NCBI GenBank assembly: GCA_037447605.1
Contig: CM074807.1
Span: 4,042,469-4,079,528 of the forward strand
Length of the DNA stretch: 37,060 nt
Reading direction: 5' to 3'
Source of the DNA: Zygnema circumcarinatum
Lineage: Eukaryota; Streptophyta; Zygnematophyceae; Zygnematales; Zygnemataceae
The position numbers were made by a program, and so were the translations under genes. Shown in pieces: positions 9,876-19,787 of the stretch (position 1 is the stretch's first letter; every line of letters begins with the position of its first letter). The notes beneath the pieces were generated by a model. The model saw only the letters and a list, made by a program, of their open reading frames with translations. It made no database searches and was not told the DNA's origin.

Positions 9876-10968
9876 CTATGATTTTGGAGGCAACGGTAAT
9901 TTGAGCCCTAATCTTTCTATAAAAGGACCCATTGAAACTTTTTGAGGAAGTCTCCAGCTGCGCCTGAGCCCTTCCTTTATACAGACCTTGGCTCTTCTCT
10001 TCACTGAACTCAGCCCCTCCCCAAATCCTAATTGAGGCTCCTGCATGCGTTGGGTGAGCCCAGATTTCAAAAGAGAGCTCCTTGCAGCAGCAGCATGAGC
10101 TGTTGCTTCCACCACGTCTGCCCACCAGATCGCCTGCAGCGCAAAATTGCTTGAATTAACTTCTTTTAAGTCAAATTACTTGGATTGGTTTGAAGTCGAA
10201 AATGTTTCATTGAAAGAAATCGAATTACAGCAACAATAACCGTTCTCTTCCTCTGCATTGCCTGGAAGAATCTACACACAGAAAGGCCTTTCAGTTAGAC
10301 AATTGTTTAACTGACTCATATCATATGAATGGCTTCCTGAAGCTCACCATATGGACTACTCCCTGCCACGCGGCGTAACCGAGAGGGACCACTGAGAACC
10401 TGCAACCATTGGGAAGCTGCCATGTCAGCAATTTGTTCTTGAACTCTGAACCTAAAGGTCAATCTGAGTCCTGGAGGCTGTAACCGTCATCTTAGGCCTT
10501 CCAAAAACTACAATTTTGACAAATTCGTGGTTGCACATAATCGTACAATGAAACCCTAATCAGAAAAAAACTGCTCCTAATTTGATGACAGGTTCATGCG
10601 TCAACACTGACATGCCACGGCCACCACGCATTGCGAATTCCTTCGGAGGCGTCCATTCCTCATACCTGCAATTTGCAGATTCCAATTCACCACCCCAGCC
10701 TTTCTCTTTCAGTCAAACCATTCGCAACAGCTAAAGCCATTTGAAAATCAACTGGCTCCACCTCTAGGCCTTGGAAAGTGACCAGGAATATAAAACAAGA
10801 GACGGTAAGACATCGTATTCATGCATACTGGGACCATTCTGAGAGCATGTCCGGCATCACGTACAGCCATCCGTAGCGGCGATCGTGAACAAGCTGCTGC
10901 TGACGCGCCTCTCCGACAAAAAGCTGCATCGACTGGCACTGCTTGTTGAATGCCGAAGCTCGCGGCAT
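9876..10968 (-). CDS. Unidentified small four-exon gene, 167 aa
   Basis: I do not recognise the family. Minus-strand exons are 10968-10829, 10665-10612, 10399-10348 and 10133-9876. All have GT-AG borders and compatible phases (2, 2, 0), giving 167 aa and a stop at 9876. The start lies in GCCATGC. The N-terminal half contains DRRYGWLYVMPDMLSEWSQ, then YEEWTPPKEFAMRGGRGM. A hydrophobic aromatic stretch follows (FSVVPLGYAAWQGVVHMAIW), possibly one membrane helix. The Arg/Lys/Pro-rich C-terminus ends in LKLPLPPKS. No clear targeting peptide is seen. An alternative acceptor near 10448 gives a different, also open, frame through exons 3 and 4, so the C-terminal half is uncertain. A G/A-rich tract in the gene sense and a telobox lie upstream. 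Confidence 0.5.
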
Positions 10969-10974
10969 GGCTGC

Positions 10975-11125
10975 TCTCTTTCTCTTCTCCCTCTCTCTCT
11001 CCCTCTCCGCTATCCCTCAGCTGCCTCCCGTATTCAATTCCTCTCTCGTCTCCCTCACTCTCTCCCTCTCTCTCTCGCCTTGCTCCCTCTCCCACTCTTC
11101 CTCCCTCTCCCTCCATGCAGGCGCC
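10975..11125. repeat. C/T-rich tract upstream of the small minus-strand gene
   Basis: About 150 bp of CTCTCC-type repeat lie directly upstream of the ATG at 10968. In transcript sense the tract is G/A-rich and is probably promoter or 5' UTR. Frames through it give only Ser/Leu/Pro or Arg/Glu/Gly repeats. Confidence 0.8.
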
Positions 11126-11148
11126 TCCCTCCCACACAAAGAAACAAC

Positions 11149-11157
11149 AAACCCTAA
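11149..11157 (+). promoter_or_regulatory. Telobox AAACCCTAA upstream of the small minus-strand gene
   Basis: A perfect AAACCCTAA lies about 180 bp upstream of the minus-strand ATG at 10968, just beyond the C/T tract. Its role is inferred from motif and position. Confidence 0.35.
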
Positions 11158-11300
11158 CATTTCAGTTCCCTGTCAAGCTTTCTACAGTAACTAACATCAA
11201 ACAGTTATTCATGGAAAACGTTGGACTGTCCTGGTCAACTTGTTGAACTGCCAGTAAAACAATTGTGTTACTTGTGGCTATTAGACCTTAAACAGAAAAA

Positions 11301-11351
11301 CCAATAAGAATCTGCCACGTACACATTTTTTCAGGTGGCGAATTTAACTGG
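11301..11351. promoter_or_regulatory. ERSE-type composite element, half perfect, half degenerate
   Basis: CCAAT (11301-11305), 9 nt, then CCACG (11315-11319) is a perfect ER-stress response element layout. A degenerate mirror copy (GGTGGC, then ACTGG at 11347-11351) follows. It lies about 330-380 bp upstream of the minus-strand start at 10968. Compare the full mirror pairs at 16563-16616 and 25441-25494. In known plants such sites bind NF-Y plus bZIP factors; function here is inferred. Confidence 0.5.
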
Positions 11352-12870
11352 AAGATATTCGACTCCCGAAAGGCAATAACCCCTACGGCCTACGCTTCTC
11401 TATGCAACTGTTGCAGTCCAACACGGAAACGCCAGACATTTTTTGGACTTCACGAACGGAGCTATTCCATGCAAGGAGTCGCCAGTGCTGATCGTACTCA
11501 CGAGATCCACCTGCCTTTCGTACTCTTTGTCGTTTTTTGTGTGGTACTATACGGACGAGATCGTCCACCGTACGAATACTGTACGAACGGCTTTGAGTCA
11601 ATGCAGGATCGTACGAACTCGCACGAGTTGTTACATACGGAAATTGTCGTTTTGGGAAACGCCAGAGCCGTGGGATTCTCTTTTTCCCCTCTACCCTTTT
11701 TTTTATTTTTATTTTTGGTTTTGGCGGCTTCGTTATTTTTCTATTTTGTTTGTCGTCATAAGAAACAAAGTCATGCATCTTCAAATTCTATACTTGCAAT
11801 TCATTTTTTCCTGCCCGTTGACCGTCTTTCGCCTGGACCGGCCCATGGCAGTCCAATCGAGAACGTTTTTGAGTTGCCAATTTTTGTTTCGAGCTGCCCG
11901 CCTGTTTCAGGTTTTTTTCTTCAAACCTGGTTTGCGGTTCAAGTGCTTAGGATTTTCCTTTTTTTGACTCGTATTTCTTTATCTTGTGGCTGCTTTGTGC
12001 CGCATGACGTAAGAACGCATCAGCAAAACAGAAGCGATACATGACAACGCTCGCAGAAATGAAAAATCATTTTATTTTGGTGGCAGAAGAATGACAAAAA
12101 AAAGGAATTTGTAAAGAATTTTTCTCCACAATTGGCACCTTCCACGGGCAAGTTCCAGAAAAACTTTTATAAAATATGTTTCACCAAAACGTTTATTTTT
12201 TTTGAAGGCCGCGCCATTGAAAGTCCGGCTCTCGTTTGGACGGCTCAGATTTACCGTCCAGCAAATAACGGCTCAGATTGACGAACCGACATTTTGGACG
12301 GCCACGATTCGTCCACCGACAAAAATCGACGGCTGTTGTTTGGGGGGAACTCCGCTTGTTCTTTTCTTTTTGACTGGCGATGATCCAGTCAATGGACATC
12401 CTGTTCATTCTCCTTCAAGAAGGCTCTCCCTTGGAGCTCCAATCCATGGCGGCCCCCTCCTCTTGAAAGCTCTCTGGAGACTCACACCGTACACTTCTTG
12501 CTCTGAAAGTATGAATATTGATTTTAGCTCCACTCATATGCTCTTGGGAAATCGAAAAATCGCAAGGATCTGATGGTTTCTGTACTTCCAAACCTCGCTG
12601 CAAGTGTCACGAAGGTGCAGCTTTTGTCCTGCTAATGTCCTATCTATCTGGGCTCTTGCTTTCCACTTTCTGATTAAATTACGGTTTAAATATCGCTTCT
12701 ATGTTTGTCGCTGGCATCGTGTCCTCCCTTAAATTCGGCAGAAGAATCATTCCATTATTTGAAGTTTTTGAAGTTTTGAAGAAGTTTCTGGAAATCCCAA
12801 GCAGCATGTGTGAGGCATTCTGCCGAGATAGAGGAATGGTGGGAGAGTTGGATAGGAGAGTGAACGAGCG
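11352..12870. other. Gene-poor stretch with second GTAC cluster
   Basis: No gene is convincing here. A second CGTAC-rich patch lies at about 11488-11615. T-rich DNA at 11690-11960 gives open frames coding mostly Phe/Leu. The word ACGGCTCAGATT occurs twice (12240-12251 and 12268-12279), the first inside a GGACGG/CCGTCC inverted repeat. These look like promoter-type motifs without an identified target. Confidence 0.45.
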
Positions 12871-12879
12871 ATGTGAGAA

Positions 12880-13290
12880 GTGTTTTGGTGAGCGGGGCGG
12901 AAGAGGCCGTAGGGGAGGAGGAGGGGAGGGAGGGAGGGAGGGAGGGAGGGAGGGAGGGGGGAAGGGGAGGAGGGGAGGGAGCGCGGAGAGATGGGGGAGG
13001 TAGGGAGGGAGGGGTGAGGAGGAAGGGGAGGGAGGGAGGGAAGGAGGGAAGGAAGGGTGGCGGAGTGAAGGGGGTGGGGGGAAGGGAGGGGGTGTGTGGG
13101 GAAGGGGGGCAGGGGTAAGAGGGAGGGGAGGTGAGGGAGGGAGGGGTGGAAGGCGGGGAAGGGGAGGGGGGGGTGTGGAAGGGGAGGCGGGGAGGGAGGT
13201 GCGGGCGGGGGAGGGAAGGGAAGGGAGGGAGGGAGGGTGGGAAAGAGAGAGGGAAGAGGGAGGGAGGAAGAGGAGTTATGAGATGGAACA
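12880..13290. repeat. Long G-rich polypurine tract (GGGAGG repeats)
   Basis: About 410 bp are nearly pure purine on the plus strand. They include eight or more consecutive GGGA units near 12925-12957 and many GGGG runs. This is strong G-quadruplex and triplex potential on the plus strand. Open Gly/Arg/Glu frames through it are repeat translation only. It is non-coding spacer between the minus-strand genes and the VQ gene. Confidence 0.85.
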
Positions 13291-14313
13291 GAGTTGGAGA
13301 GAGGGTATATTGGACGGAACGAATATGGGAGGGAGGAACGGAATTAAGGGAGAATCGGGGGTTGAGAGGAACAAGGGGAGATGACTGAACGGGAGGATGG
13401 GGAGGAGGAAGAGCGAAGGAGGCAGTGGGGACGAGAGAGCGGGATGCAGTAAAGGTTTTTTTTCGTTACGAGAGTTGCGTGCGTATCGATAAGGGCATCG
13501 CAGAAATAATCCGGTCTTTTTTCCTAGCAAATGAGATGTGTGAGATGAAATGTGGGATTTAAGACCGTACATTTAGGGTTCAGCGAATGTTTGCACGAGT
13601 ATCTATCTTATGACGTAGTCAGTCTGGTAGATCAATGACAGTGTCAAGCCGGAAGAGGAAATCTCTTGCGTGACTAATAACGCTCTGAAGCTTTCGGAGT
13701 GGTAGAGGAGTGGAGAAGTCAATTTTGATTAGATAGATGGCAGTACGCCCATTCTTTTTCTATTTTGAAGCTTATGTGGAGTTCATATGAGGCTAGAGAA
13801 GAAATATAGGAAATAAGGTGATGGGTATTTTTGCAAATATGAAGGTCTTTATTTACTGCCCACAAGTGACTTGTTCCTTTCGCTAGATGAGTGGTATGTT
13901 GACTTCCTAGGGCTGGGCTGGTCGATTTCTGCCAGATAGGCTGTTGTTTGTTGTTCTGCACATTAGGACTATCGTATGGTTGTTTCAGTAGTCTACGCAG
14001 AGAGGTCGACTTTTTTGCTTGTGCTTATATGGAGCTCCTTTTCTGTAGCACAGAAAGCCAGTATCTTTCAGGATCTGGCTGGTGCATGTTCAGAATTTCT
14101 GAAGGGTTGGGCTTGTTCTTAGGCTTTGTGTGCTTTTATTCAGCTACGGCTGAATTGAAGCTTTTCTGAGTCCAGATTGGCCCAAACAGTCGACTTATCG
14201 TCTCTTTTCGGGTTTCTTTTTTTCTTCTTGTAGGTGGCCTTCTACTCCCAATTAAACCAAACATTTGTGAGTGAAAATCTTGTAAGAATTTTGTTAATCT
14301 GAAGGTAAAAAAA
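13291..14313. promoter_or_regulatory. Promoter and possible 5' UTR of the VQ gene
   Basis: About 1 kb without a supported coding region lies before the VQ start. Near 14207-14233 a T-rich run ends in CTTCTTGTAG, a good 3' splice site, so a 5' UTR intron is possible. The sequence just before the ATG is purine-rich (GAAGGTAAAAAAA). No certain TATA box was identified. Confidence 0.4.
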
Positions 14314-15372
14314 ATGGCTGCTATCAGCTCAGAAGATGTATCGAGAAGTTCTGTTGGAGGACTGAAGCGGAGCGGGGGACCTCCTGCAAACCAAATCCCG
14401 AAAAAGATTGGAAAGAAGGAAAGGAAAGGAAAGGAGCCTCGCCCTCCAATAGAAGAGCCTCCCACTCAAGTGATCCAAACGGATGCAGCCCACTTTCGAA
14501 TGCTTGTGCAGGAGCTCACATCTGGGAAATCTCCAACTCCTCCCTCTCCCCCTCCCTCTCTCTCCCCCGCTTCTTCTCCACTAAGTTCGCCCTCTGCTAT
14601 CACGCCAAAAACAAACCAAAGGTTGAGAAGTCTAGCTCCTCCTCCCATTCGACCTATTCCTTCTCCAGCCGCCCAGGGATTTAGGCCTGTTCCCCCCCGA
14701 AACAGCTCATTATCTGGAAATACCGCAAATGTTCCACAGGATGATACTACTAGCTCTGCCGAGGGTCCCTCTAGTAGCCTGCAGGGACCCTCTAGTAGCC
14801 TGCAGGGACCCTCCAGTAGCCTGCAGGGACCCTCCAGTAGCCTGCACGGACACTCCAGTAGCCTGCAGGGACCCTCCAGTAGCCTGCAGGGACCCTCGAA
14901 TAGCATAAGTCCAGGAAGCAACAATACCAGTATGCCTCAGTTTCCAATGGCTGGTATGCCTGGCTCTCCTTTCGCCCTTTTCTCTCCCCATCTTCTCTCT
15001 CCGCTAGCACTACTCTCTCCCCGAGACCTTTTTTGGGCAGGATTTCCGGAATCTCCGGGCAGCTTAGCAATGAAGGAAATGGCTATGATGGCTATGGCTC
15101 AAGCGATGGGAGCTAGAGATGCGAATGGGGTCCCTATGGGCCGCCAAGAAAATTTTCCGCAGCCGGGCGGCATGATGCCATGCCCTTCTCCAACAAGCAT
15201 GCATCCCATGCTTCATTCCGGATATGGGGCCATGTTTCCTGCATTTCCAGCTGGGTTCGGTTTAGCACCACAGATGACTATGACTACTGCATCGATGCCG
15301 ATTTCGCCTCCGGGATATTACGGGGATCGACTATATGATCCAACGAAAGGACCACCGGATGGCCCGTCTTAG
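14314..15372 (+). CDS. VQ-motif protein with Ser-rich heptad repeats
   Basis: VQ proteins are nuclear plant co-regulators that bind WRKY factors and are often MAP-kinase substrates. This intronless 352-aa protein carries the VQ core FRMLVQELTS at about residues 62-71, preceded by a basic region (KKIGKKERKGKEPRP). Residues 74-150 are Pro/Ser-rich with many SP sites. Seven perfect-length heptads (GPSSSLQ and variants) follow at 151-199, encoded by a 21-bp tandem repeat. The C-terminal part has FALFSPHLLSPLALLSP, resembling the LSP-type motif of many VQ proteins, then a Met/Gly/Pro-rich tail. Lack of introns is common in this family. The WRKY partner cannot be told. The start is the first ATG after a long stretch with in-frame stops. 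Confidence 0.85.
   Translation: MAAISSEDVSRSSVGGLKRSGGPPANQIPKKIGKKERKGKEPRPPIEEPPTQVIQTDAAHFRMLVQELTSGKSPTPPSPPPSLSPASSPLSSPSAITPKTNQRLRSLAPPPIRPIPSPAAQGFRPVPPRNSSLSGNTANVPQDDTTSSAEGPSSSLQGPSSSLQGPSSSLQGPSSSLHGHSSSLQGPSSSLQGPSNSISPGSNNTSMPQFPMAGMPGSPFALFSPHLLSPLALLSPRDLFWAGFPESPGSLAMKEMAMMAMAQAMGARDANGVPMGRQENFPQPGGMMPCPSPTSMHPMLHSGYGAMFPAFPAGFGLAPQMTMTTASMPISPPGYYGDRLYDPTKGPPDGPS
14764..14910 (+). repeat. In-frame 21-bp tandem repeat inside the VQ gene
   Basis: Seven units of 21 bp (consensus GGACCCTCCAGTAGCCTGCA plus one G) each encode GPSSSLQ. Unit 4 ends in His, unit 5 reads GHSSSLQ and unit 7 reads GPSNSIS. The central units differ by only one or two bases, so the array looks young. 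Length is a multiple of three, so copy-number change would not break the frame. Confidence 0.9.
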
Positions 15373-16562
15373 GGTCTTTAGGGTTCCATGGATGTGAGAG
15401 CCAGCATAGGAGCAGCTGGTATTACGCTGTGAAGTGAATCTCGGATATGCTCGCATGGAGGGAAGGAGGTGAACTGGGAGTCCCTTTTACTCAGTTCAGG
15501 GACCCATCGGTGGGAGTCTGGTTAATCCAGCTGGAGATGAGAGAGAGACTTTACAAATGTAAGGCATTGAAGGCAGCTGTTGAGACCAACCGGAAATGCA
15601 ATGGCTGGCGGTATTGCTAAGCGTCGAACCTAAGAATTCGATCTTCAAGGGTGAGAGTAGGATCTAAGCTGCTCACTGGGCACTGTTGTAAATGGCAAAA
15701 GCGTTTGAACCGCTCTATAGACGGGATTTGGCGGGTTGTACTTTCGTTGCTTACTCTAGGCTAGGAAGGTGGGGGCTGCTGTTTCTAGCTTTGCGTTTCG
15801 CCGTATCTAGATATCCCGGAGATGGATGTAGTAAAAATTAGGGTACTTTTAGTTTCTGTAGGGGAAAAAGACGAATGGGATAATCCGCAAGGCGAGGCGG
15901 GGAGAGGGTGGGAAGAGGGAAGGAGGGAGGCAGGGAGCGGGGGAGGGAGGGAGGGAGGAGGGAGGGAGGGAGGGAAGTACGCCTGTGAAGGCTGCTCGTA
16001 CACGATAGGCAGCATCAGGAAGGGTGATTTTTAGTGTTTTTTTTTCTCCTCCCTTTGTTTTTGTCCTCGAAAAGCTCGTCCTAAGCGGCCTTCCCTTTTG
16101 GCAGAGGCAATGGCGCGTTGCCTCGGTACAGGGTTTGATGGAAGTGAAATGAAATCTAGAAGGCGTAATTTCTTCCGAGGCAGCAACATGCCGTTTGTAC
16201 CAGTTTATTTGGAAATAACGTAGGCCAAGTGGACCAATTGAATTGTTATACCATTCTGAATGCAATCACTTTTTGATACCAAAAGGAGGATGGGCTAGAG
16301 CGAGATCCATGAACTGGAAATTTCAAAGCTGTCAATCTGGGTCTGCCATGTAAGCGGTTTGCCAAATAGCTTACATGTAGACAGACCCACATGGAACCCC
16401 AAATACCCAAAAGCCCTAACCGCCCCAACCGCCTCCATTCAAAGTGAGTAATGGTCAATTACACATGAAAATAGGAACCCACCCATTGAGGAATGACCTT
16501 CAGAACTGGGCAGTTTTGGTAAGTACCCCTAGAATGAATTCACCAAAATTGAAGGGTATCAT
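15373..16562. other. Spacer between the VQ and OSB genes
   Basis: 15373 to about 15800 is the probable 3' UTR of the VQ gene and begins with a reversed telobox-like TTTAGGGTT. A G/A-rich tract (15890-15975) carries repeated GGGAGG. No gene is supported; short open frames on both strands are low complexity or unrecognised. The last 200 bp are the OSB promoter. Confidence 0.5.
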
Positions 16563-16616
16563 CCAATGTCCTTCTGCCACGTATTCAAATATGTATACGT
16601 GGCGACTCGTGACTGG
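16563..16616. promoter_or_regulatory. 54-bp mirror-paired ERSE-type element upstream of OSB
   Basis: CCAAT (16563-16567), N9, CCACG (16577-16581) is followed by the inverted half CGTGG (16598-16602), N9, ACTGG (16612-16616). The two ACGT-core arms, GCCACGTAT and ATACGTGGC, pair over 9 bp around a 10-nt centre. The element ends 74 bp before the OSB ATG, and a TATATTAAA lies at 16628-16636. The total length, 54 bp, equals that of the element at 25441-25494. The left half is a perfect ERSE; the right half has one mismatch. Confidence 0.6.
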
Positions 16617-16689
16617 CAGATTTCACTTATATTAAAATTCAGCCTTTCTCATTGTGGAAGGTCTTCAGCGATTCGTGGCAGAAGCAGCC

Positions 16690-18938
16690 ATGGCTGCTCT
16701 GAAGCTTCCCCCCCTCTTCCTTCAGTCTCCTTCTTTCTCTCCTTCAGCAGAGAAAGTAACCCTTCTCTGTAAAGCAGGTGGAGCCCTTTGCCCCTCTCTC
16801 CGTGCATCTCTCTCATGTCATCAACCCCTTGTGCTTTCGTCCTCTACTATCACATCAACGAGCACAGCTTTTGTGAGTTGGAAATTCGTCTCAAGGAGAA
16901 AAAAAGGAAGGAATGTGAATTCTATCTCTGCTATGTATAGGCAGGGCTACGACCAGCAAGTGCTCAATGAAATGGGCGACGAAGAGGGAGAAATACAGAC
17001 AGTTCAATATGATAGGAGTAAGCAAAACAGAGTTTCATTAATTGGAATTATTGAAGAGGAGCCGGAAGTTCACTGGGCGGATGACGGCACATGCTGGACA
17101 GAGTCTTCTTTGCGCGTTTCAAATCGATCGGGTGAAGATGATATGTGAGAGCTCAGCACCTGAACTCGTCATTTGCCAGGTTCTTACAAATTGGAACAGG
17201 CTCTAGAATATTGGGCATTTAAATGGTCGGGTTTTGCTGAGGAGCTCCATTGAATGAATGAGTGAAGATTGCTAACCGTTCTAAAATTTGAATTTGCTGA
17301 GATGAAGGTGAAGGTTATATGTTAAGCTACGGTTATGTTAGAGGCTTCTGTATCATGGTTTGGAGAATTCGGATTCCGCTTTTTACAGTAAGAGAGTATA
17401 AAACGGAACTCATGTATGCAGGTTCGTTAAGGCTCATTTTCTGTGGAATATAAGGTCTTTATTTCAGCACACCCACTCTCACCACAAAGCATTTCAGTAA
17501 CATTCTGCTCAGCCATGCAAGCTCCCTTTGTTTTCTCCTTGTTTTTTCATTTGCCCTAGTTTCTTGTGTCATGGTGTTGTCTAAGCCTGCTAAAAAATGG
17601 TGGGAAAATATTGGCACTCTTCATACGCTCATGTTCAAACTTGATACGAAACATAAGCAGTATCTTGTCATCATCGCATTAATGTGGAGAACAAACTGCG
17701 CTGACTTCCTCGCCAATTTTTAAGGCCCTGTTGCTTATTGTTTGGGATTGTTTTCTGGCAGATATGTTCTCGAGATTGAAGGAAATTCGAATGGAAACGA
17801 CTCCTTTGCAGAATTAGTCGCTAATAATGTCTTTATGGGAGATGAAGTTCTTGTGGAAGGCTCCTTCCAATTCCGACAGCTCCCGCCTGATTCTCGAAGA
17901 GAGGAGCGCTGTCCTGTGGTAGGTGTATGCTCCATTTTTTACTGACCTATGCGTCCACTTTGCCATTCTCCCTTTCTTTTTTTTTTTTTTTTTTGCTTTT
18001 TAAGGCAGTTTGTAATATAAGCCTGTGTGCAACAGATCATTGTAGATAAGCTCTTTAAAGTGGAGCGTAAATCATCTCAGAAATCACCACCTCGCAGCCG
18101 TCCCTCCCCTAAGGTTGAAGGTGAGGGAGCATTTCCCAACACCCTCTAACGTCAACCGTCGTCCTCTTGGCAGTTTTCATGGCAGCAGTTCTGAGTCGTA
18201 TAGTAACTGGTTTTTTCCTTTACTGAGACTGTCATATCCAGACTGAAGCTATTGACAAATGGTGAATGAGGCAGTGATAGTTCATAAAGTTTCGTAATGT
18301 TTTGCTGGCATACATTGCAAACTTTTGAATTCATCGGTATTATATATATCCTTTTTTTTGCTTTGGTTTTTTACTTTGAGGAATGAGTTTGAGTTGTTCC
18401 CACGGACCCAAGTGGATCCTCTTGACTTGACTGATCAAAGGGAGTGAAATTCCATGCAGTGAATCCAGCTGCTCCAGTTGGTCCTCGGTTCGCCCGTGGG
18501 AGCATGGAAGAAGAGTGGAGGAACTTCTTTGAGCACCCCGAAGAGTATTGGGACAATCGAAAAAACAAGGTGAGTGCCGTCTTCTCGGCCCTTGGCACCA
18601 CTCCCTATTCCGCTGAGTAAAGGGAGAGTGGCCGAGTCACCCCCCACTCCTCCCCCCCCTCTCTCTCCCCATCTATCTATACTGGCTCCCACCCCCCCCC
18701 CCCCCCTCCTCTGTCTCTGTCTCTCCTTCTCAGTGCGTGTTTGCATATTTGTCTGCGTTAGAAGAGCATGCACAGTGACTGGTGATGGGTGAGAATGGCC
18801 ATGCAGGCTTCGGACCGCTCTCCCGACTTCAAGCACAAAACAAGGGCTGTAGCACTTTGGCTTGACTCCAGAGCCCTGCCTTTTTGGGTGCGCGACCGCC
18901 TGAATGTCCTCGACAATCGGAGAAACGCTTCAGACTGA
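16690..18938 (+). CDS. OSB-type organellar single-stranded DNA-binding protein
   Basis: OSB proteins bind single-stranded DNA in mitochondria or plastids and restrain recombination of organelle genomes. Exons are 16690-17144, 17762-17918, 18036-18120, 18460-18569 and 18807-18938, giving 312 aa with consistent phases. The start is in GCCATGG. Residues 1 to about 75 are Ser/Thr/Ala-rich with few acids, a transit peptide. An OB-fold SSB-like region spans about 110-220 (NRVSLIGIIEEEPEVHW, YVLEIEGN, VFMGDEVLVEGSFQFRQ). One PDF motif follows: WRNFFEHPEEYWDNRKNK then SPDFKHKTRAVALWLDS, with PDF at 275-277. A single PDF motif matches the smaller family members. The last exon is short and ends in RRNASD. 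Which organelle it enters cannot be told from sequence. A mirror-paired ERSE-type element sits just upstream. Confidence 0.85.
18610..18730. repeat. C/T-rich tract in the last OSB intron
   Basis: The tract is about 120 bp of C-rich pyrimidine blocks, including a run of more than ten C near 18690, within the intron 18570-18806. Confidence 0.75.
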
Positions 18939-19787
18939 CATCTCAAATTGATAGGTGTAGCTCACATAGAAGTACGCACAGTCCTTTTAGACATCATTTT
19001 CGTCCTATATCCAATAATTGGATGTAATGCGTCCACATGTATAGTTGCGATTCCGCAATCTTAATGCGCTTTACCTCCTGTATGTTGTCCTTTGTTTTGG
19101 TTTATAGTTCCGTTTTGCGCCATGTGATGGTCGTCTCATGTGTGGCAGGCATATGACAAGGCCCAAGGTACACATCTATGATGGAAAGGAGAATCAACAT
19201 AACCCTTGCCATTGCAGACATGATGATTACATAGCATCCATGATGGCTTGCCTTTTTGGATGCTAAGCCTCTTTACCAGCCTTAGGGTGCGCAATCCCTT
19301 GAAGAATAGTCAAAGCCTCCTTCCGAATCTGTATCCCATATGCACCTCACAGCCACAACGCTACATATTGGAACCCAATCAAAGACATCCTTCACAAACC
19401 ATGTTGACCTTATTCAGTTCACCGTCTTACAAACGCGAATGATGTATTTCTATGTTGAAGACGAGCCTCAGCATAATACAGAGCGGAAGGGCCTAAAGGA
19501 TGGAGTTTCATTACCCACTCAAGTTGCTGCAAGCCCCTCGGCTCAGGATTCGAATAAAGCTCCGCCGTTACCTGGAGTCCCCCGTAAAGCTTTATATAAG
19601 TATACTGAAAATTCACTTGGCTTTGCTGCACACATGATCAATCTCTCAGTAGAGAGACAAACAGAGATCGAGAGAGAGAGAGAGACGGAAGGAAGAGAGA
19701 GAGAGGAAGATAGGGGGAGAAGGGGGGAAGTGAGAAGAATGGGAATTCGTATGCTTTAGTATTGAGGAGAGGTGGCCGAGATGCCAC
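18939..19787. other. Convergent region; unresolved 3' end of the minus-strand gene
   Basis: The 3' flank of OSB meets the 3' end of the minus-strand gene here. On the minus strand, 19419-19631 is open and reads plausibly in more than one frame; one frame stops at 19543 after GTPGNGGALFES and another stops at 19419. The last exon of the minus-strand gene is probably here, but I cannot choose its borders. A G/A-rich tract fills about 19650-19740. A Cys/His-rich 52-codon plus-strand frame ends at 19264 and is not recognised. Confidence 0.35.

Noticed and set aside
11443-12044. Overlapping plus-strand frames of 174-191 codons
   Set aside because: They are Phe/Leu-rich from T-rich DNA, without recognisable motifs or splice partners.
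19107-19264. Cys/His-rich 52-codon frame
   Set aside because: Suggestive of a zinc-binding fragment, but it lacks a start, splice evidence and family motif.
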